DNA of 64,000 bases from Streptomyces sp. GSL17-111 (lineage in GTDB: Bacteria; Actinomycetota; Actinomycetes; Streptomycetales; Streptomycetaceae), in the NCBI RefSeq assembly GCF_037911585.1, contig NZ_JBAJNS010000001.1, forward strand, positions 2,293,001-2,357,000. The letters run 5' to 3'. The notes below the pieces were generated by a model. That model saw only the letters and a list, made by a program, of their open reading frames with translations. It was not told where the DNA came from and did no database searches. This document shows positions 28,554 to 37,216 of this stretch, piece by piece. The translations under genes were made by a program, and so were the position numbers. Each line of letters begins with the position of its first letter. Position 1 is the stretch's first letter.

Positions 28554-29573
28554 ATGGAACGCGTGCGTGACGTCCGTCTGCTCCCCAAGGCCCATCTCCA
28601 CCTGCACTTCACCGGCTCCATGCGCCCCAGCACCCTGCTGGAGCTGGCCGACAAGTACGGCGTCCACCTGCCGGACGCCCTGCGCGGCGGGGAGCCGCCG
28701 AAGCTGCGCGCGACGGACGAGCGCGGCTGGTTCCGCTTCCAGCGCCTCTACGACATGGCACGCTCCTGCCTGCGCGAGCCGGAGGACATCCAGCGGCTCG
28801 TGCGGGAGACCGCCGAGGAGGACGTGGCGGACGGCTCGCGGTGGCTGGAGATCCAGGTCGACCCGACCTCGTACGCGCCACGGCTCGGCGGCCTCATCCC
28901 GGCGCTGGAGATCATCCTGGACGCCGTGGAGTCCGCCCAGCGCGCCACCGGGCTGCCGATCCGGGTCCTCGTCGCCGCGAACCGCATGAAGCACCCGCTG
29001 GACGCCCGCACCCTGGCCCGTCTCGCGGTCCGCTACCGGGACCGCGGGGTCGTCGGCTTCGGGCTCTCCAACGACGAGCGGCGCGGCTTCGCCCGCGACT
29101 TCGACCGGGCCTTCGCCATCGCCCGGGACGGCGGGCTGGCCGCCACCCCGCACGGCGGCGAGCTGGACGGGCCCGGCAGCGTGCGCGACTGCCTGGACGA
29201 CCTGCGGGCCCACCGCGTGGGCCACGGCGTCCGCGCGGCGGAGGACCCCCGGCTGCTGGCCCGGCTGGCCGAGGCCGGGGTGACGTGCGAGGTGTGCCCG
29301 GCGTCCAACGTGGCGCTCGGCGTCTACGACAAGCCCGAGGACGTCCCCCTGCGCACGCTGTGGGACGCGGGGGTGCCGATGGCGCTGGGCGCGGACGACC
29401 CGCTGCTGTTCGGGTCGCGGCTGGCCGCCCAGTACGAGCTGGCCCGCGCGCACCACGGCTTCACGGACGCGGAGCTGGCGGAGCTGGCCCGGCAGTCCCT
29501 GCGGGGCTCGCTGGCCCCCGGGCCGGTGCGGGCGGAGCTGCTGGCGGAGGTCGACGCCTGGCTCGCGTCCTGA
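28554..29573 (+). CDS. add: Adenosine deaminase
   Basis: A 339-residue metal-dependent deaminase of the ADA family, converting adenosine to inosine. Metal ligands H16 and H18 are in KAHLHLHFTGS, with TPHGGE (usual HAGE), RVGHGV and the C-terminal GADDPLLF in place of the common NTDDP. The Glu to Thr change in the HxHxxG motif (FTG for LEG) and the GGE/ADD variants suggest a divergent substrate preference within the ADA/ADAL group. Start ATG 28554 follows GGATCTTGGG. Confidence 0.88.
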   Translation: MERVRDVRLLPKAHLHLHFTGSMRPSTLLELADKYGVHLPDALRGGEPPKLRATDERGWFRFQRLYDMARSCLREPEDIQRLVRETAEEDVADGSRWLEIQVDPTSYAPRLGGLIPALEIILDAVESAQRATGLPIRVLVAANRMKHPLDARTLARLAVRYRDRGVVGFGLSNDERRGFARDFDRAFAIARDGGLAATPHGGELDGPGSVRDCLDDLRAHRVGHGVRAAEDPRLLARLAEAGVTCEVCPASNVALGVYDKPEDVPLRTLWDAGVPMALGADDPLLFGSRLAAQYELARAHHGFTDAELAELARQSLRGSLAPGPVRAELLAEVDAWLAS

Positions 29574-29576
29574 CGT

Positions 29577-29602
29577 GCCCCGGCCGGAGCGGGGGCCGGG
29601 GC
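29577..29602. terminator. Bidirectional terminator between add and murB
   Basis: GCCCCGGCC (29577-29585) and GGCCGGGGC (29594-29602) form a 9-bp stem between the convergent stop codons; the right arm touches the murB stop. Confidence 0.65.
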
Positions 29603-30663
29603 TACAGCGCGCAGCCCACGGTGACCGGCTCGTTGACGAGCGTGACGCCGAACGCCGCCCGGACGCCGTCCCGCACCTCCCGGGCGAGGCCCAGCAGCTC
29701 CGCCGTGCTGGCCGTGCCCCGGTTGGTCAGGGCCAGCGTGTGCTTGCTGGAGATGCGGGCTCCGCCGGTGCCGTACCCCTTGGTGAAACCCGCGTGGTCG
29801 ATGAGCCAGGCGGCCGAGGTCTTGACGCGGCCCTCCCCGGCGGGCCAGGCGGGTGCCGTGACGTCGGCTCCGAGGCGTTCGGCGACGCGGGCGGTGAACG
29901 CGGCGTGCTCGGCCTCGCTGAGTACGGGGTTGGTGAAGAAGGACCCGGCCGACCAGGTGTCGTGGTCCTCCGGGTCGAGCACCATGCCCTTGCCGGCGCG
30001 CAGCTTGAGCACGGTCTCGCGGGCGCGGGCGGCGGGCACCCGGTCCCCGACCCCGACGCCGAGGGCCCGCGCCGTCTCCGCGTACCGGATCGGGGCGGAG
30101 AGCCCGTCGGCGTCCTCCAGCGAGAACCGCACCCGCAGCACGACGTGGCGGTCCGGGTCGGCCTTGAAGCGGCTGTGCCGGTAGGAGAAGCCGCACTCGG
30201 CGGCCGGGATCGTCACCGTGCGGTCCTCGACGCGGTCGTAGGCGACGACCTCCGTGATGACGGACGAGACCTCCTGCCCGTACGCGCCGACGTTCTGGAT
30301 CGGCGTCGCGCCCGCCGAGCCGGGGATGCCGGCCAGGCACTCGACCCCGGCCAGCCCGGCCTCGACGGTGCGGGCGACGGCCTCCGACCAGTTCTCCCCC
30401 GCCGCCAGCTCCAGCCGCGTCCCGTCCAGGGTGAGGCCGGTCGTCGCGACGCGGACGGCGGTGCCGTCGAACCCGTCGTCACCGATGACGAGGTTGCTGC
30501 CGCCGCCGATGAGCAGGAGCGGCGTACCGGTGGCGTCCGCCGCGCGCACGGCGTCGATCACCTCGTCGTCGCTGGTGGCGTGGACGAGGCACCGCGCCGG
30601 CCCGCCGAGCCGGAACGTGGTCAGCGGGGCGAGCGGGGCGTCGAGAAGCTTCTGCACGGGCAC
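29602..30663 (-). CDS. murB: UDP-N-acetylmuramate dehydrogenase
   Basis: A 353-residue FAD enzyme that reduces UDP-GlcNAc-enolpyruvate to UDP-MurNAc in peptidoglycan synthesis. LTTFRLGGPARCLV, the FAD-binding GTPLLLIGGGSNLVIGDDG, GIPGSAGATPIQNVGAYGQEVSSVI and SAGSFFTNPVLS (proton-donor serine region) are all present. Length fits the actinobacterial type. Its neighbour upstream, 32 bases away, is a hydratase gene in the same orientation. Confidence 0.95.
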   Translation of the reverse strand: MPVQKLLDAPLAPLTTFRLGGPARCLVHATSDDEVIDAVRAADATGTPLLLIGGGSNLVIGDDGFDGTAVRVATTGLTLDGTRLELAAGENWSEAVARTVEAGLAGVECLAGIPGSAGATPIQNVGAYGQEVSSVITEVVAYDRVEDRTVTIPAAECGFSYRHSRFKADPDRHVVLRVRFSLEDADGLSAPIRYAETARALGVGVGDRVPAARARETVLKLRAGKGMVLDPEDHDTWSAGSFFTNPVLSEAEHAAFTARVAERLGADVTAPAWPAGEGRVKTSAAWLIDHAGFTKGYGTGGARISSKHTLALTNRGTASTAELLGLAREVRDGVRAAFGVTLVNEPVTVGCAL

Positions 30664-30695
30664 CAGCGTACGGGTGGGACCGCCGGGGAGCGGGG

Positions 30696-31130
30696 TCAGG
30701 CGAGCCGGACGACGGCGCGGGACATGCCGAGGACCTTCTGCCCGGCGCTAGTCGCCGTCAGGTCGACGCGGACGGTGCGGGCCTCGTCGTCGAGCTTCGC
30801 GGCGACCTTGGCGGAGACCTCGATCACGGCGCCCCCGCCGTCGTCCGGGACCACGACGGGCTTGGTGAAGCGCACCCCGTACTCGACGACGGCGCCCGGG
30901 TCTCCGACCCAGTCCGTGACGACGCGGACGGCCGAGGCCATCGTGAACATGCCGTGCGCGATGACGTCCGGCAGGCCCACCTCGCGGGCGAACCGCTCGT
31001 TCCAGTGAATCGGGTTGAAGTCACCGGAGGCGCCGGCGTACCGCACCAGCGTCTCCCGGGTGACCGGGAAGCTCCGCGCGGGCAGCTCGGTGCCCGGCTC
31101 GACGTCGGCGTAGCGAAGTGTGGCGGCCAT
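30696..31130 (-). CDS. MaoC-family (R)-hydratase/dehydratase, HadB-like
   Basis: A 144-residue hot-dog-fold protein with the hydratase-2 motif: YAGASGDFNPIHWNERFA places the catalytic pair at D37 and H42. It acts on acyl thioesters. It starts directly after the HadA-like gene, and in Mycobacterium the HadA/HadB pair forms the fatty-acid dehydratase of FAS-II in the same gene neighbourhood (rpmG-had-trpT-secE-nusG). The substrate in a streptomycete, which lacks mycolates, is unknown. Confidence 0.88.
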   Translation of the reverse strand: MAATLRYADVEPGTELPARSFPVTRETLVRYAGASGDFNPIHWNERFAREVGLPDVIAHGMFTMASAVRVVTDWVGDPGAVVEYGVRFTKPVVVPDDGGGAVIEVSAKVAAKLDDEARTVRVDLTATSAGQKVLGMSRAVVRLA

Positions 31131-31131
31131 C

Positions 31132-31587
31132 TCAGCTCTCCTCCGCCGCCGCGCGGGCGACCAGCTTCGTGTGGGCGGTCACGACGAGCTCGCCCAGCTC
31201 GTCGTGGACCTCCCCGCGGATGTCCAGGATGTCGTTGCCCGCCATGGAGCGGATGGCCTCGACCGTCGAGGTGACCGTGAGCCGGTCGCCGGCCCGCACC
31301 GGGCGCACGTAGGCGAAACGCTGGTCGCCGTGGACGACGCGGCTGTAGTCCAGCCCGAGCTCCGGGTCCTGCACGACCTCGGCGGCGGCGCGGTAGGTGA
31401 TGCTGAACACGAAGGTGGGCGGCGCGATGACGTCCTCGTGGCCGAGCGCCTTCGCCGCCTCCGGGTCGGTGTAGGCGGGATGGGCGTCGCCGATCGCCTC
31501 GGCGAACTCCCGGATCTTCTCCCGGCCGACCTCGTAGGGCGCGGTGGGCGGGTAGCTCCGCCCGACGAACGACTGGTCGAGGGCCAT
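31132..31587 (-). CDS. FAS1-like dehydratase domain protein, HadA-like
   Basis: A 151-residue hot-dog protein (MALDQSFVGRSYPPTAPYEVGREKIREFAEAIGDAHPAYTDPEAAKALGHEDVIAPPTFVF). It lacks the catalytic Asp/His pair in the usual MaoC position and corresponds to the N-terminal, structural half of the hydratase, expected to form a heterodimer with the product of the next gene. It is one base away from that gene, so the two are translationally coupled. Confidence 0.88.
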   Translation of the reverse strand: MALDQSFVGRSYPPTAPYEVGREKIREFAEAIGDAHPAYTDPEAAKALGHEDVIAPPTFVFSITYRAAAEVVQDPELGLDYSRVVHGDQRFAYVRPVRAGDRLTVTSTVEAIRSMAGNDILDIRGEVHDELGELVVTAHTKLVARAAAEES

Positions 31588-31628
31588 GGCCCGCTACCTC
31601 CTGCTGGATTCCGGCGTGCTGGTGCCCG

Positions 31629-31680
31629 GCGTTCGTCGTCCCCGTGGCCGACTGCGACCGGGCACGGGGACGACGAACGC
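31629..31680. terminator. Hairpin between rpmG and the hydratase pair
   Basis: GCGTTCGTCGTCCCCGTG (31629-31646) and its exact complement (31663-31680) form an 18-bp stem with a 16-nt loop. It lies 60 bases past the rpmG stop and upstream of the HadA-like start, so rpmG would be terminated here. Confidence 0.7.
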
Positions 31681-31739
31681 CGTGAGGCCGCCCCCGGCGA
31701 CGGGGACGGCCTCGACGATTGCTGTGATCAGCCCAGTGA

Positions 31740-31904
31740 TCAGCGCGTCTCGCGGTGCGCGGTGTGCGAGTTGCAGCGCGGGCAGTGCTTCTTCATCTCA
31801 AGACGGTCCGGGTTGTTACGCCGGTTCTTCTTGGTGATGTAGTTCCGCTCCTTGCACTCCACGCAGGCCAGCGTGATCTTCGGGCGGACGTCCGTGGCAG
31901 CCAC
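31740..31904 (-). CDS. rpmG: 50S ribosomal protein L33
   Basis: A 54-residue L33 starting at GTG 31904 (AAGGAG upstream): [54 protein letters not shown]. Both CxxC pairs (CVEC, CPRC) are present, so this is the zinc-binding C+ paralogue. Streptomycetes often carry a second, zinc-independent copy under Zur control elsewhere. Confidence 0.95.
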
Positions 31905-31997
31905 GTTGAGTGCTCCTTGACGCGAACGAATGGTGTTTAACGCAGAAAGAGTAGCCGATCGAAGGACCGACCCCACAATCGGCTACTGAGTGGTGAG

Positions 31998-32070
31998 TAG
32001 CGGCGACCGGACTTGAACCGGTGACACAACGATTATGAGCCGTTTGCTCTACCGACTGAGCTACGCCGCC
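31998..32070 (-). tRNA. tRNA-Met(CAT), elongator
   Basis: A 73-nt cloverleaf on the minus strand with acceptor GGCGGCG, D arm GCTC...GAGC, anticodon stem AACGG with loop CTCATAA (anticodon CAT) and T arm ACCGG/CCGGT. The first acceptor pair is G-U (G with T) and the anticodon stem lacks the three G-C pairs of initiator tRNA, so it is elongator Met. Confidence 0.93.
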
Positions 32071-32118
32071 ACGATGTGACCGGCCCCCCGCCACCGGGCG
32101 GACGGCCTCTCACACCAG

Positions 32119-32191
32119 AGCCCCAAAACGGAATCGAACCGTTGACCTTCTCCTTACCATGGAGACGCTCTGCCGACTGAGCTATTGGGGC
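32119..32191 (-). tRNA. tRNA-Thr(GGT)
   Basis: A 73-nt cloverleaf on the minus strand: acceptor GCCCCAA/TTGGGGC, D arm GCTC/GAGC, anticodon stem TCTCC/GGAGA with loop ATGGTAA (anticodon GGT), T arm AACGG/CCGTT, discriminator T. It lies 48 bases upstream of tRNA-Met; the two are probably cotranscribed. Confidence 0.95.
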
Positions 32192-32490
32192 GAGCGAGGA
32201 AGACACTACACGCTCCGCCGCCGAAGGTGAAATCCGTATCGTCCCTGTGAGGCGCCCCTCCCGGACGCCCTCGGAGCCCCTCGCGGCCACCCTCCGAGCA
32301 CCCGCCGGAGCCGTCCCTTCCGGTACGACTTTTGCCGACCGCCCCGCGACTGCCCGCCCCGGACACCCCCCGCGTCCTACGCTCGGTCCGACCCTGCCCA
32401 CGGAACGTGCACTTCACCGCGCCACACCGTCGGCCCGGGGCGCCCCCACAGACACTCCTCGACCGAGGGACAGCACCCAGCGGGAGCCCG

Positions 32491-33759
32491 ATGCCGGACA
32501 GCCAGCCCCAGGAACCCGGGCGCCACGAACGCGCCGGAGCGAGCGCGGAGTCGGGTGGCCTGGTCCTCAGCGGCGCCCGTCTCGCCGACGGCAGAACCGT
32601 CGACGTCCGCGTCACCGGCGGCCGCATCGAGGCCGTCGGCACGGCCGGAAGCCTCGCCGACGCGGACTCCCGCGCCCGGGGCACCCGCCTCGACCTGGGC
32701 GGATACCTCCTGCTGCCCGCCCCCGCCGAGCCCCACGCCCACCACGACAGCGCCCTGACCGCCGACACCGACGGACCGCCCTCCCTGGAACCCGTCGACA
32801 TCCAGCGCCGCACCACCCAGGCCGCGCTCCTGCAACTCGGCCACGGCGCCACCGCCATCCGCACCCACGTGCGCATCGGCGACGTCGCCGGACTCCGCTC
32901 GCTCCAGGCCGTCCTCGGCGCCCGCCGCGCGCTGCGGGGGCTGACGGAGCTGCGCGTCGTCGCCGTGCCTCGCCAACTCACCGGCACGGCCGGAGCCGAC
33001 GGGCTGGCCATGCTCCGCGACGCCCTCCGCATGGGCGTGGACGTCGTCGGCGGCTGCCCCGACCTCGACCCCGACCCGTCGGGCCACGCCGAGGCCGTGC
33101 TCGAGCTCGCCGCCGAACACGGCCGCGCCGTCGACCTCCACACCGACGCCCCCGAACCGGCCCGGCTCGCCCGGCTCGCCGCGATGGCCGGCGGGCTGCG
33201 GCCCCACGTCACCATCGGCCCCTGCTGCGGGCTCGCCCGGCTCCCGCACGACGTCGCCGCCCACCTCGCCGGACGGCTCGCCGCCTCCGGCGTCAGCGTC
33301 GTCACCCTGCCCCAGGGCGGCTGCGCGCTCGACGGCTCGGCGGGCCACCCCGACGCGAGCGGCTGGGTGCCACTGCGGCTGCTCCGCGCGGCGGGCGTCC
33401 ACGTCGCGGCGGGCAGCGGCGCCCTGCGCGACGCCGCCAACCCCGTCGGGCGCGGCGACCCCCTGGAGGCCGCCTTCCTCCTGGCGTCCCGCGCCGAGGC
33501 CAGCCCCGAGGACGCCTACGCGGCCGTCAGCACCCACGCCCGACGGGCCCTCGGGCTCCCCCCGGTGCGCGTCGAGGCCGGTTTCCCGGCCGAACTGCTG
33601 GCCGTCCGAGGGCAGACGGTGCCGGGCGTCCTGTCGCTGGGGTACAGCCGCGTCGTGCTCCACCGGGGCCGCGTGGTCGCCCGCACCAGCGCGGTGCGGG
33701 AGTTCTGCGACGCGGCCGACGCCGCCGGGCTCGACCTGCCGCGACAGGCGCAGAGATGA
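32491..33759 (+). CDS. Amidohydrolase-superfamily protein, cytosine-deaminase-like
   Basis: A 422-residue protein with an N-terminal composite beta domain (GLVLSGARLADGRTVDVRVTGGRIEAVG) typical of dihydroorotase/cytosine deaminase-like amidohydrolases. Metal ligands H82 and H84 sit in PAEPHAHHD, and further His/Asp candidates are in AVDLHTDAPEP and VTIGPCCGL. The usual second HxH in the middle is degenerate, so the exact substrate, and even activity, are uncertain. Start ATG 32491 with CGGGAG upstream; a longer frame exists but reads as non-coding. Confidence 0.8.
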   Translation: MPDSQPQEPGRHERAGASAESGGLVLSGARLADGRTVDVRVTGGRIEAVGTAGSLADADSRARGTRLDLGGYLLLPAPAEPHAHHDSALTADTDGPPSLEPVDIQRRTTQAALLQLGHGATAIRTHVRIGDVAGLRSLQAVLGARRALRGLTELRVVAVPRQLTGTAGADGLAMLRDALRMGVDVVGGCPDLDPDPSGHAEAVLELAAEHGRAVDLHTDAPEPARLARLAAMAGGLRPHVTIGPCCGLARLPHDVAAHLAGRLAASGVSVVTLPQGGCALDGSAGHPDASGWVPLRLLRAAGVHVAAGSGALRDAANPVGRGDPLEAAFLLASRAEASPEDAYAAVSTHARRALGLPPVRVEAGFPAELLAVRGQTVPGVLSLGYSRVVLHRGRVVARTSAVREFCDAADAAGLDLPRQAQR

Positions 33760-33796
33760 CACCGCGCCAGAGCCCGGGTGACGTACCGTCGGACGC

Positions 33797-34456
33797 ATGC
33801 GCACAGTCATCGCAGGGGGCAACGGACAGATCGCGGTGCGGCTCGAACAGCTGCTCACCGCACGCGGCGACGAGGCGGTCGGCCTGATCCGGCGCCCGGA
33901 GGCGGCCGACACCGTCCGGGCGGCCGGGGCCGAACCCGTCGTCTGCGACCTGGAGTCCGCTCCCGTCGCGGAGGTCGCCGGTCACCTCGCGGGCGCCGAC
34001 GCCGCCGTCTTCGCCGCCGGAGCCGGGCCGGGCAGCGGAGCGGCCCGCAAGGAGACGATGGACCGCCGGGGCGCCGAGCTCTTCGCCGAGGCCGCCGCCC
34101 GGGCCGGCGTCCGCCGCCTGATCGTCGTCTCGGCCATGCGGGTCGACGAGGAGCCGCCGCCCGGCATGGACGAGGTCTTCGCCGCCTACCTCCGCGCCAA
34201 GGGCGCCGCCGACGCCGCCGTGCGCGCCCGGACCGACGTCGACTGGACGATCCTGCGTCCCGGCCGCCTCACCGACGCGCCCGGCACCGGCCGCGTCCAC
34301 CTCGGCCCGGACGCCGAACGCGCCGAGGTGCCGCGCGACGACGTGGCGGCCGTCCTCGTCGCCCTCCTCGACGAACCCCGCACCGCCGGCCTCACCCTCA
34401 ACCTCGTCAGCGGCGAGACCCCCGTCCCCACCGCCGTCACCGCCGCCCTGCCCTGA
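33797..34456 (+). CDS. NAD(P)H-binding protein, SDR atypical family
   Basis: A 219-residue Rossmann protein ([33 protein letters not shown]). The GGNGQI motif replaces the classical TGxxGxxG, and the catalytic YxxxK is not evident (YLRAKGAAD is the nearest), as in flavin-reductase/NmrA-like members of the atypical SDR group. It lies 37 bases downstream of the amidohydrolase. Confidence 0.85.
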   Translation: MRTVIAGGNGQIAVRLEQLLTARGDEAVGLIRRPEAADTVRAAGAEPVVCDLESAPVAEVAGHLAGADAAVFAAGAGPGSGAARKETMDRRGAELFAEAAARAGVRRLIVVSAMRVDEEPPPGMDEVFAAYLRAKGAADAAVRARTDVDWTILRPGRLTDAPGTGRVHLGPDAERAEVPRDDVAAVLVALLDEPRTAGLTLNLVSGETPVPTAVTAALP

Positions 34457-34517
34457 CTGGACAGCCCTTCGGGACCGCCGGAGCATGGAAAGAGGGGCAC
34501 GCTCGGAAGGGGCCACC

Positions 34518-34814
34518 ATGCCGACGCTGCACATCGAGCACCCGGTCACCGACTACGGCCGGTGGAAGGCGGCGTTCGACCGCCTTTCCGACCAGCGTCG
34601 GCGGGCAGGGGTGCGCCACCACCGCATTCACCGCCCGGTCGACGACCCCGCGTACATCGTCGTGGAACTGGACTTCGACACCGTGGAGGCGGCCGAGGCG
34701 TGGGCCACCACCCTCCGCACCCGCATCTGGCCCGCTCCCGAGAACGCTCCCGCGCTCGTCGGTACCCCTCGGACCATGATCCTCGATCTCGCCGAGGAGA
34801 AGCAGCTCGCCTGA
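34518..34814 (+). CDS. Small dimeric alpha/beta-barrel-like protein
   Basis: A 98-residue protein ([67 protein letters not shown]...). The beta-alpha-beta-beta arrangement and DYxxWKxxF pattern resemble cyclase/monooxygenase dimeric barrels of unknown substrate. Start ATG 34518 was chosen over an earlier start because GGAAGGGG lies upstream. It is the last chromosomal gene before the integrated element. Confidence 0.7.
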   Translation: MPTLHIEHPVTDYGRWKAAFDRLSDQRRRAGVRHHRIHRPVDDPAYIVVELDFDTVEAAEAWATTLRTRIWPAPENAPALVGTPRTMILDLAEEKQLA

Positions 34815-34834
34815 CCGTCGGCTCCGCACACCAG

Positions 34835-34866
34835 AACGGCCCCTGATCGCTGGATCAGGGGCCGTT
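34835..34866. terminator. Original chromosomal terminator of the tRNA-Tyr gene
   Basis: AACGGCCCCTGATC (34835-34848) and GATCAGGGGCCGTT (34853-34866) form a perfect 14-bp stem with a GCTG loop. It follows the 3' end of the displaced tRNA-Tyr remnant on the minus strand by 10 bases, and also follows the 98-residue protein gene on the plus strand. Confidence 0.8.
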
Positions 34867-34871
34867 TCAGG

Positions 34872-34932
34872 TCCTGTGGCGGCGCCAGGATTCGAACCTG
34901 GGAAGGCTGAGCCGGCAGATTTACAGTCTGCT
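34872..34932. repeat. Left attachment-site repeat with tRNA-Tyr 3' remnant
   Basis: A 61-bp perfect copy of 50745-50805. It includes the 3' 56 bases of tRNA-Tyr (34877-34932 on the minus strand: 3' half of the anticodon arm, variable arm, T arm and acceptor), but the sequence diverges from tRNA at 34933, so this copy is non-functional. It was the original 3' end of the chromosomal gene before integration. Confidence 0.92.
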
Positions 34933-35045
34933 GCGCGTGCCACCGAGGCCGCTGGTCTGGCCTGCCCCTTTGTTCCACACTCCCCGCATGGACGCCTGCC
35001 CCGTCCACATGTCGTCCACAGCGACCCCAGTCAGGCCGTCCGCCC

Positions 35046-35084
35046 AGGGCCCCCTGTGGGAAAGCCTGTCCCACAGGGGGCCCT
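35046..35084. terminator. Terminator hairpin near the element's left end
   Basis: AGGGCCCCCTGTGGG (35046-35060) and CCCACAGGGGGCCCT (35070-35084) are perfect 15-base arms with a 9-nt loop. It lies directly after the small minus-strand gene ending at 35091 and shields the att site. Confidence 0.8.
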
Positions 35085-35090
35085 ATTCAG

Positions 35091-35231
35091 TCAGCCACGA
35101 ACGGCGCTGACCAAGGCTGCGAGCGCCCCGATCACCCCTGTAAGTGCAGTCACCAAGGGCACCCAGCGGTTGACCCATTGGGGGTCTCCGTCCTTACGCT
35201 TCCCCATGGAAGGGGTCTCGGGCTTCGACAC
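35091..35231 (-). CDS. Small membrane protein, 46 residues
   Basis: GTG at 35231 with a perfect TCCTCC-complement ribosome binding site (GGAGGA, 5-base spacing) gives a 46-residue protein: a basic N-terminus (MSKPETPSMGKRKDGDPQW) and one hydrophobic helix (VPLVTALTGVIGALAALVSAV). No family recognised. Its position at the element's edge and own terminator suggest an independent transcription unit. Confidence 0.55.
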   Translation of the reverse strand: MSKPETPSMGKRKDGDPQWVNRWVPLVTALTGVIGALAALVSAVRG

Positions 35232-35393
35232 GTTGCTCCTCCAATGAAGGGCCAGGGGCCGTCTCAGTTGCCCTGGCCACACGAGTCGGTGTCGCCCCTG
35301 TCAGCCACGACGGGGGCGACGCTGTCTTCTGGATGAAGGCAACCTGTCCGAGGCAACGAACGCTATGCGCTCGGCCAAACCCAGCGAATGCCG

Positions 35394-35491
35394 GACAGCT
35401 CACCAGCAGGCCACCTAAGATGCTCAAGCATTCACCGGACAGGCCCGGACAGGCCCGGACAGTCTCGGCCAGAGCCGGACACCTGCGGACA
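35394..35491. repeat. Iterated CGGACA repeats upstream of the HTH gene
   Basis: CGGACA occurs six times within 98 bases (about 35395, 35436, 35446, 35456, 35476 and 35486), three of them spaced exactly 10 bp as part of a tandem CCCGGACAGG unit. They end about 20 bases before the start of the HTH-domain gene, so are likely its own operator or a promoter-proximal control region. Confidence 0.6.
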
Positions 35492-35509
35492 GCAACAGGG
35501 GGACAACAC

Positions 35510-36637
35510 GTGAGCTTGGCGAAACAGCTTCAGGAGCTGCGAGTACGGGCAGGAAATCCCAGCATCCGCAGGATTGAGCACCTGATCGGGCGGCAAGGAC
35601 GAGACCGCCCGATGGCACGTTCCACTATTCAGGACAAGATTTCAGGTAAAAGCTCACTCAACTTGCTTGAAGTATTGTCAATCGTGGAAGCACTAGCGGA
35701 GCACGCGAGGGTTAACGGAACGCCACTCCCCCCGCAGGAGATAGCTCAAGGAATCTGGCGTGAACGCGTGACAAACTTCGCCAGGAACGCGAAAAATAAA
35801 CATTCCACTCATTACGCACCAGCCGTTACCCCAGAAAGAGAAATTCCATGGAATCTTGAGGCGCTTAAGCTAGCTCAAATGTACGATCTCATTGAGATAG
35901 TGGAAAATTCGACCGAAACCCCGACGGCGTTCTGGCTCCCGCAGATAGTAGAACCCATGCTGCGGGCCGAGATGTCTGTCAGCGATCTCATGAGAAGAGC
36001 TGCCCAAGATAGCCCGCAGTCGATAGTTCAGACTCTCGCAGTACTAAATAACGAGTTCCCCCAGGATAAACCTATCGACCCACGGGGCGAGCCTGTGCTG
36101 TGGGTAGTATCGGATAACGATCGAACTGTTGGGTCACTTCTCGCGCACACAGCACGGATTCACGGGACAACGTCAACACCTGCAATCGTCGTTGCCATGC
36201 GCCGAGCGGAAATAGAGGAACATGCCGATGCTTACCTCGCGAACATTGCAAGAATACACCCGCCTAAAAATATTCAGTCCATAGTGCAGCAACTCCGGAG
36301 TGCCACACTATCTGGTGATGCAAAGAAGATTCTCAGGCACATCGGACTAGGGCGGCGAAGCAACGAGCTCATCGAGATTGTGACCTATCTCCGGAAAGCG
36401 GGCCAGGAAGGCGACGCCAAAGAGATCCTTAAAGCAGTAGCCGCCGGGAAATGGTACCGACTCAAGAATGTGGTCGACCACATTCAGAGCCACGAATCTG
36501 CCGAATATTTCACGAGAGCGATTATTGACGGAATCCCTTGGGGCGAGCATTCGAACTACAGTAAAGAAGTTCGGAAACTTGGCAACAAGGAACTGGCTGA
36601 GAAAATTCTGGCAATGGCCAACGAGCCCCCTTTCTAG
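35510..36637 (+). CDS. HTH-domain protein of unknown function, possible cargo gene
   Basis: A 375-residue protein. Residues 1-75 (LAKQLQELRVRAGNPSIRRIEHLIGRQGRDRPMARSTIQDKISGKSSLNLLEVLSIVEAL) form the XRE-like DNA-binding domain often found in Streptomyces proteins that couple it to an effector or sensor. The rest is unrecognised: a hydrophilic middle (PIDPRGEPVLWVVSDNDRTVGSLLAHTARIHG) and C-terminal helical repeat-like segments (SGDAKKILRHIG, EGDAKEILKAVA, NKELAEKILAMA). GTG 35510 has AGGGGGA upstream. Codons are clearly more AT-rich than all neighbours (many AAA, AAT, ATT, GAA), a sign of separate acquisition. A defence, regulatory or exclusion role is possible; nothing shows which. Confidence 0.75.
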   Translation: MSLAKQLQELRVRAGNPSIRRIEHLIGRQGRDRPMARSTIQDKISGKSSLNLLEVLSIVEALAEHARVNGTPLPPQEIAQGIWRERVTNFARNAKNKHSTHYAPAVTPEREIPWNLEALKLAQMYDLIEIVENSTETPTAFWLPQIVEPMLRAEMSVSDLMRRAAQDSPQSIVQTLAVLNNEFPQDKPIDPRGEPVLWVVSDNDRTVGSLLAHTARIHGTTSTPAIVVAMRRAEIEEHADAYLANIARIHPPKNIQSIVQQLRSATLSGDAKKILRHIGLGRRSNELIEIVTYLRKAGQEGDAKEILKAVAAGKWYRLKNVVDHIQSHESAEYFTRAIIDGIPWGEHSNYSKEVRKLGNKELAEKILAMANEPPF

Positions 36638-37216
36638 TCTCAGTACGCCAACTCGGCCGCAGCACGAAATGCAGTACTCGCGATGGCCATATTATCCAGA
36701 ACTACAACCCCTGCGGCGAATAGAAGGTGGCCTGAGTTGTTCCAAGCACACGTAGTCGGCTCAGATATTCATGGGCCGCAGGGTCGCTTGCGTAGGACCG
36801 CCGCACCTCCGCCGCCAACTCGCGACTTGTCATGAGCAACGACGGCATAGATTGCCGATCGCCCTGGAGTGCATGGTTGCCAAAGGCTAGCGCCTGCTCT
36901 AGATCACCTTGACGAGCCGCTGTTACGCCAAGCGTTACGCGGGCTTCGGCGTTGCGCATGGGGGAGCGTTCTGTGCCGTCGAAGTCGGTGCCGTCGCGGA
37001 GGACTTGTTCGGCGAGATTACGGGCGAGCTTGTTCTCGCCGACGAGGCGGTAGCAGTCCATCGCGTAGAAATCGAACTTCGCAGGGTCGACCACGAAGTG
37101 GTTGTCCAGGTTTTCTTGAAGCGGCATGCCTTCCAGGAGGCGGCGGCCTCGGTCGAGCGTCACCTCGACCTGTCGGCGGTCCCCTATGCGGGCCCACGCC
37201 TTCGCTTCCTGAGCCG

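Noticed and set aside
34877..34932. Second functional tRNA-Tyr
   Set aside because: Only the 3' 56 bases are present; 5' acceptor and D arm are absent and bases after 34932 do not pair.
35394..35491. CRISPR-like array
   Set aside because: Units are only 6-10 bp with no regular spacers, and no cas genes are present.
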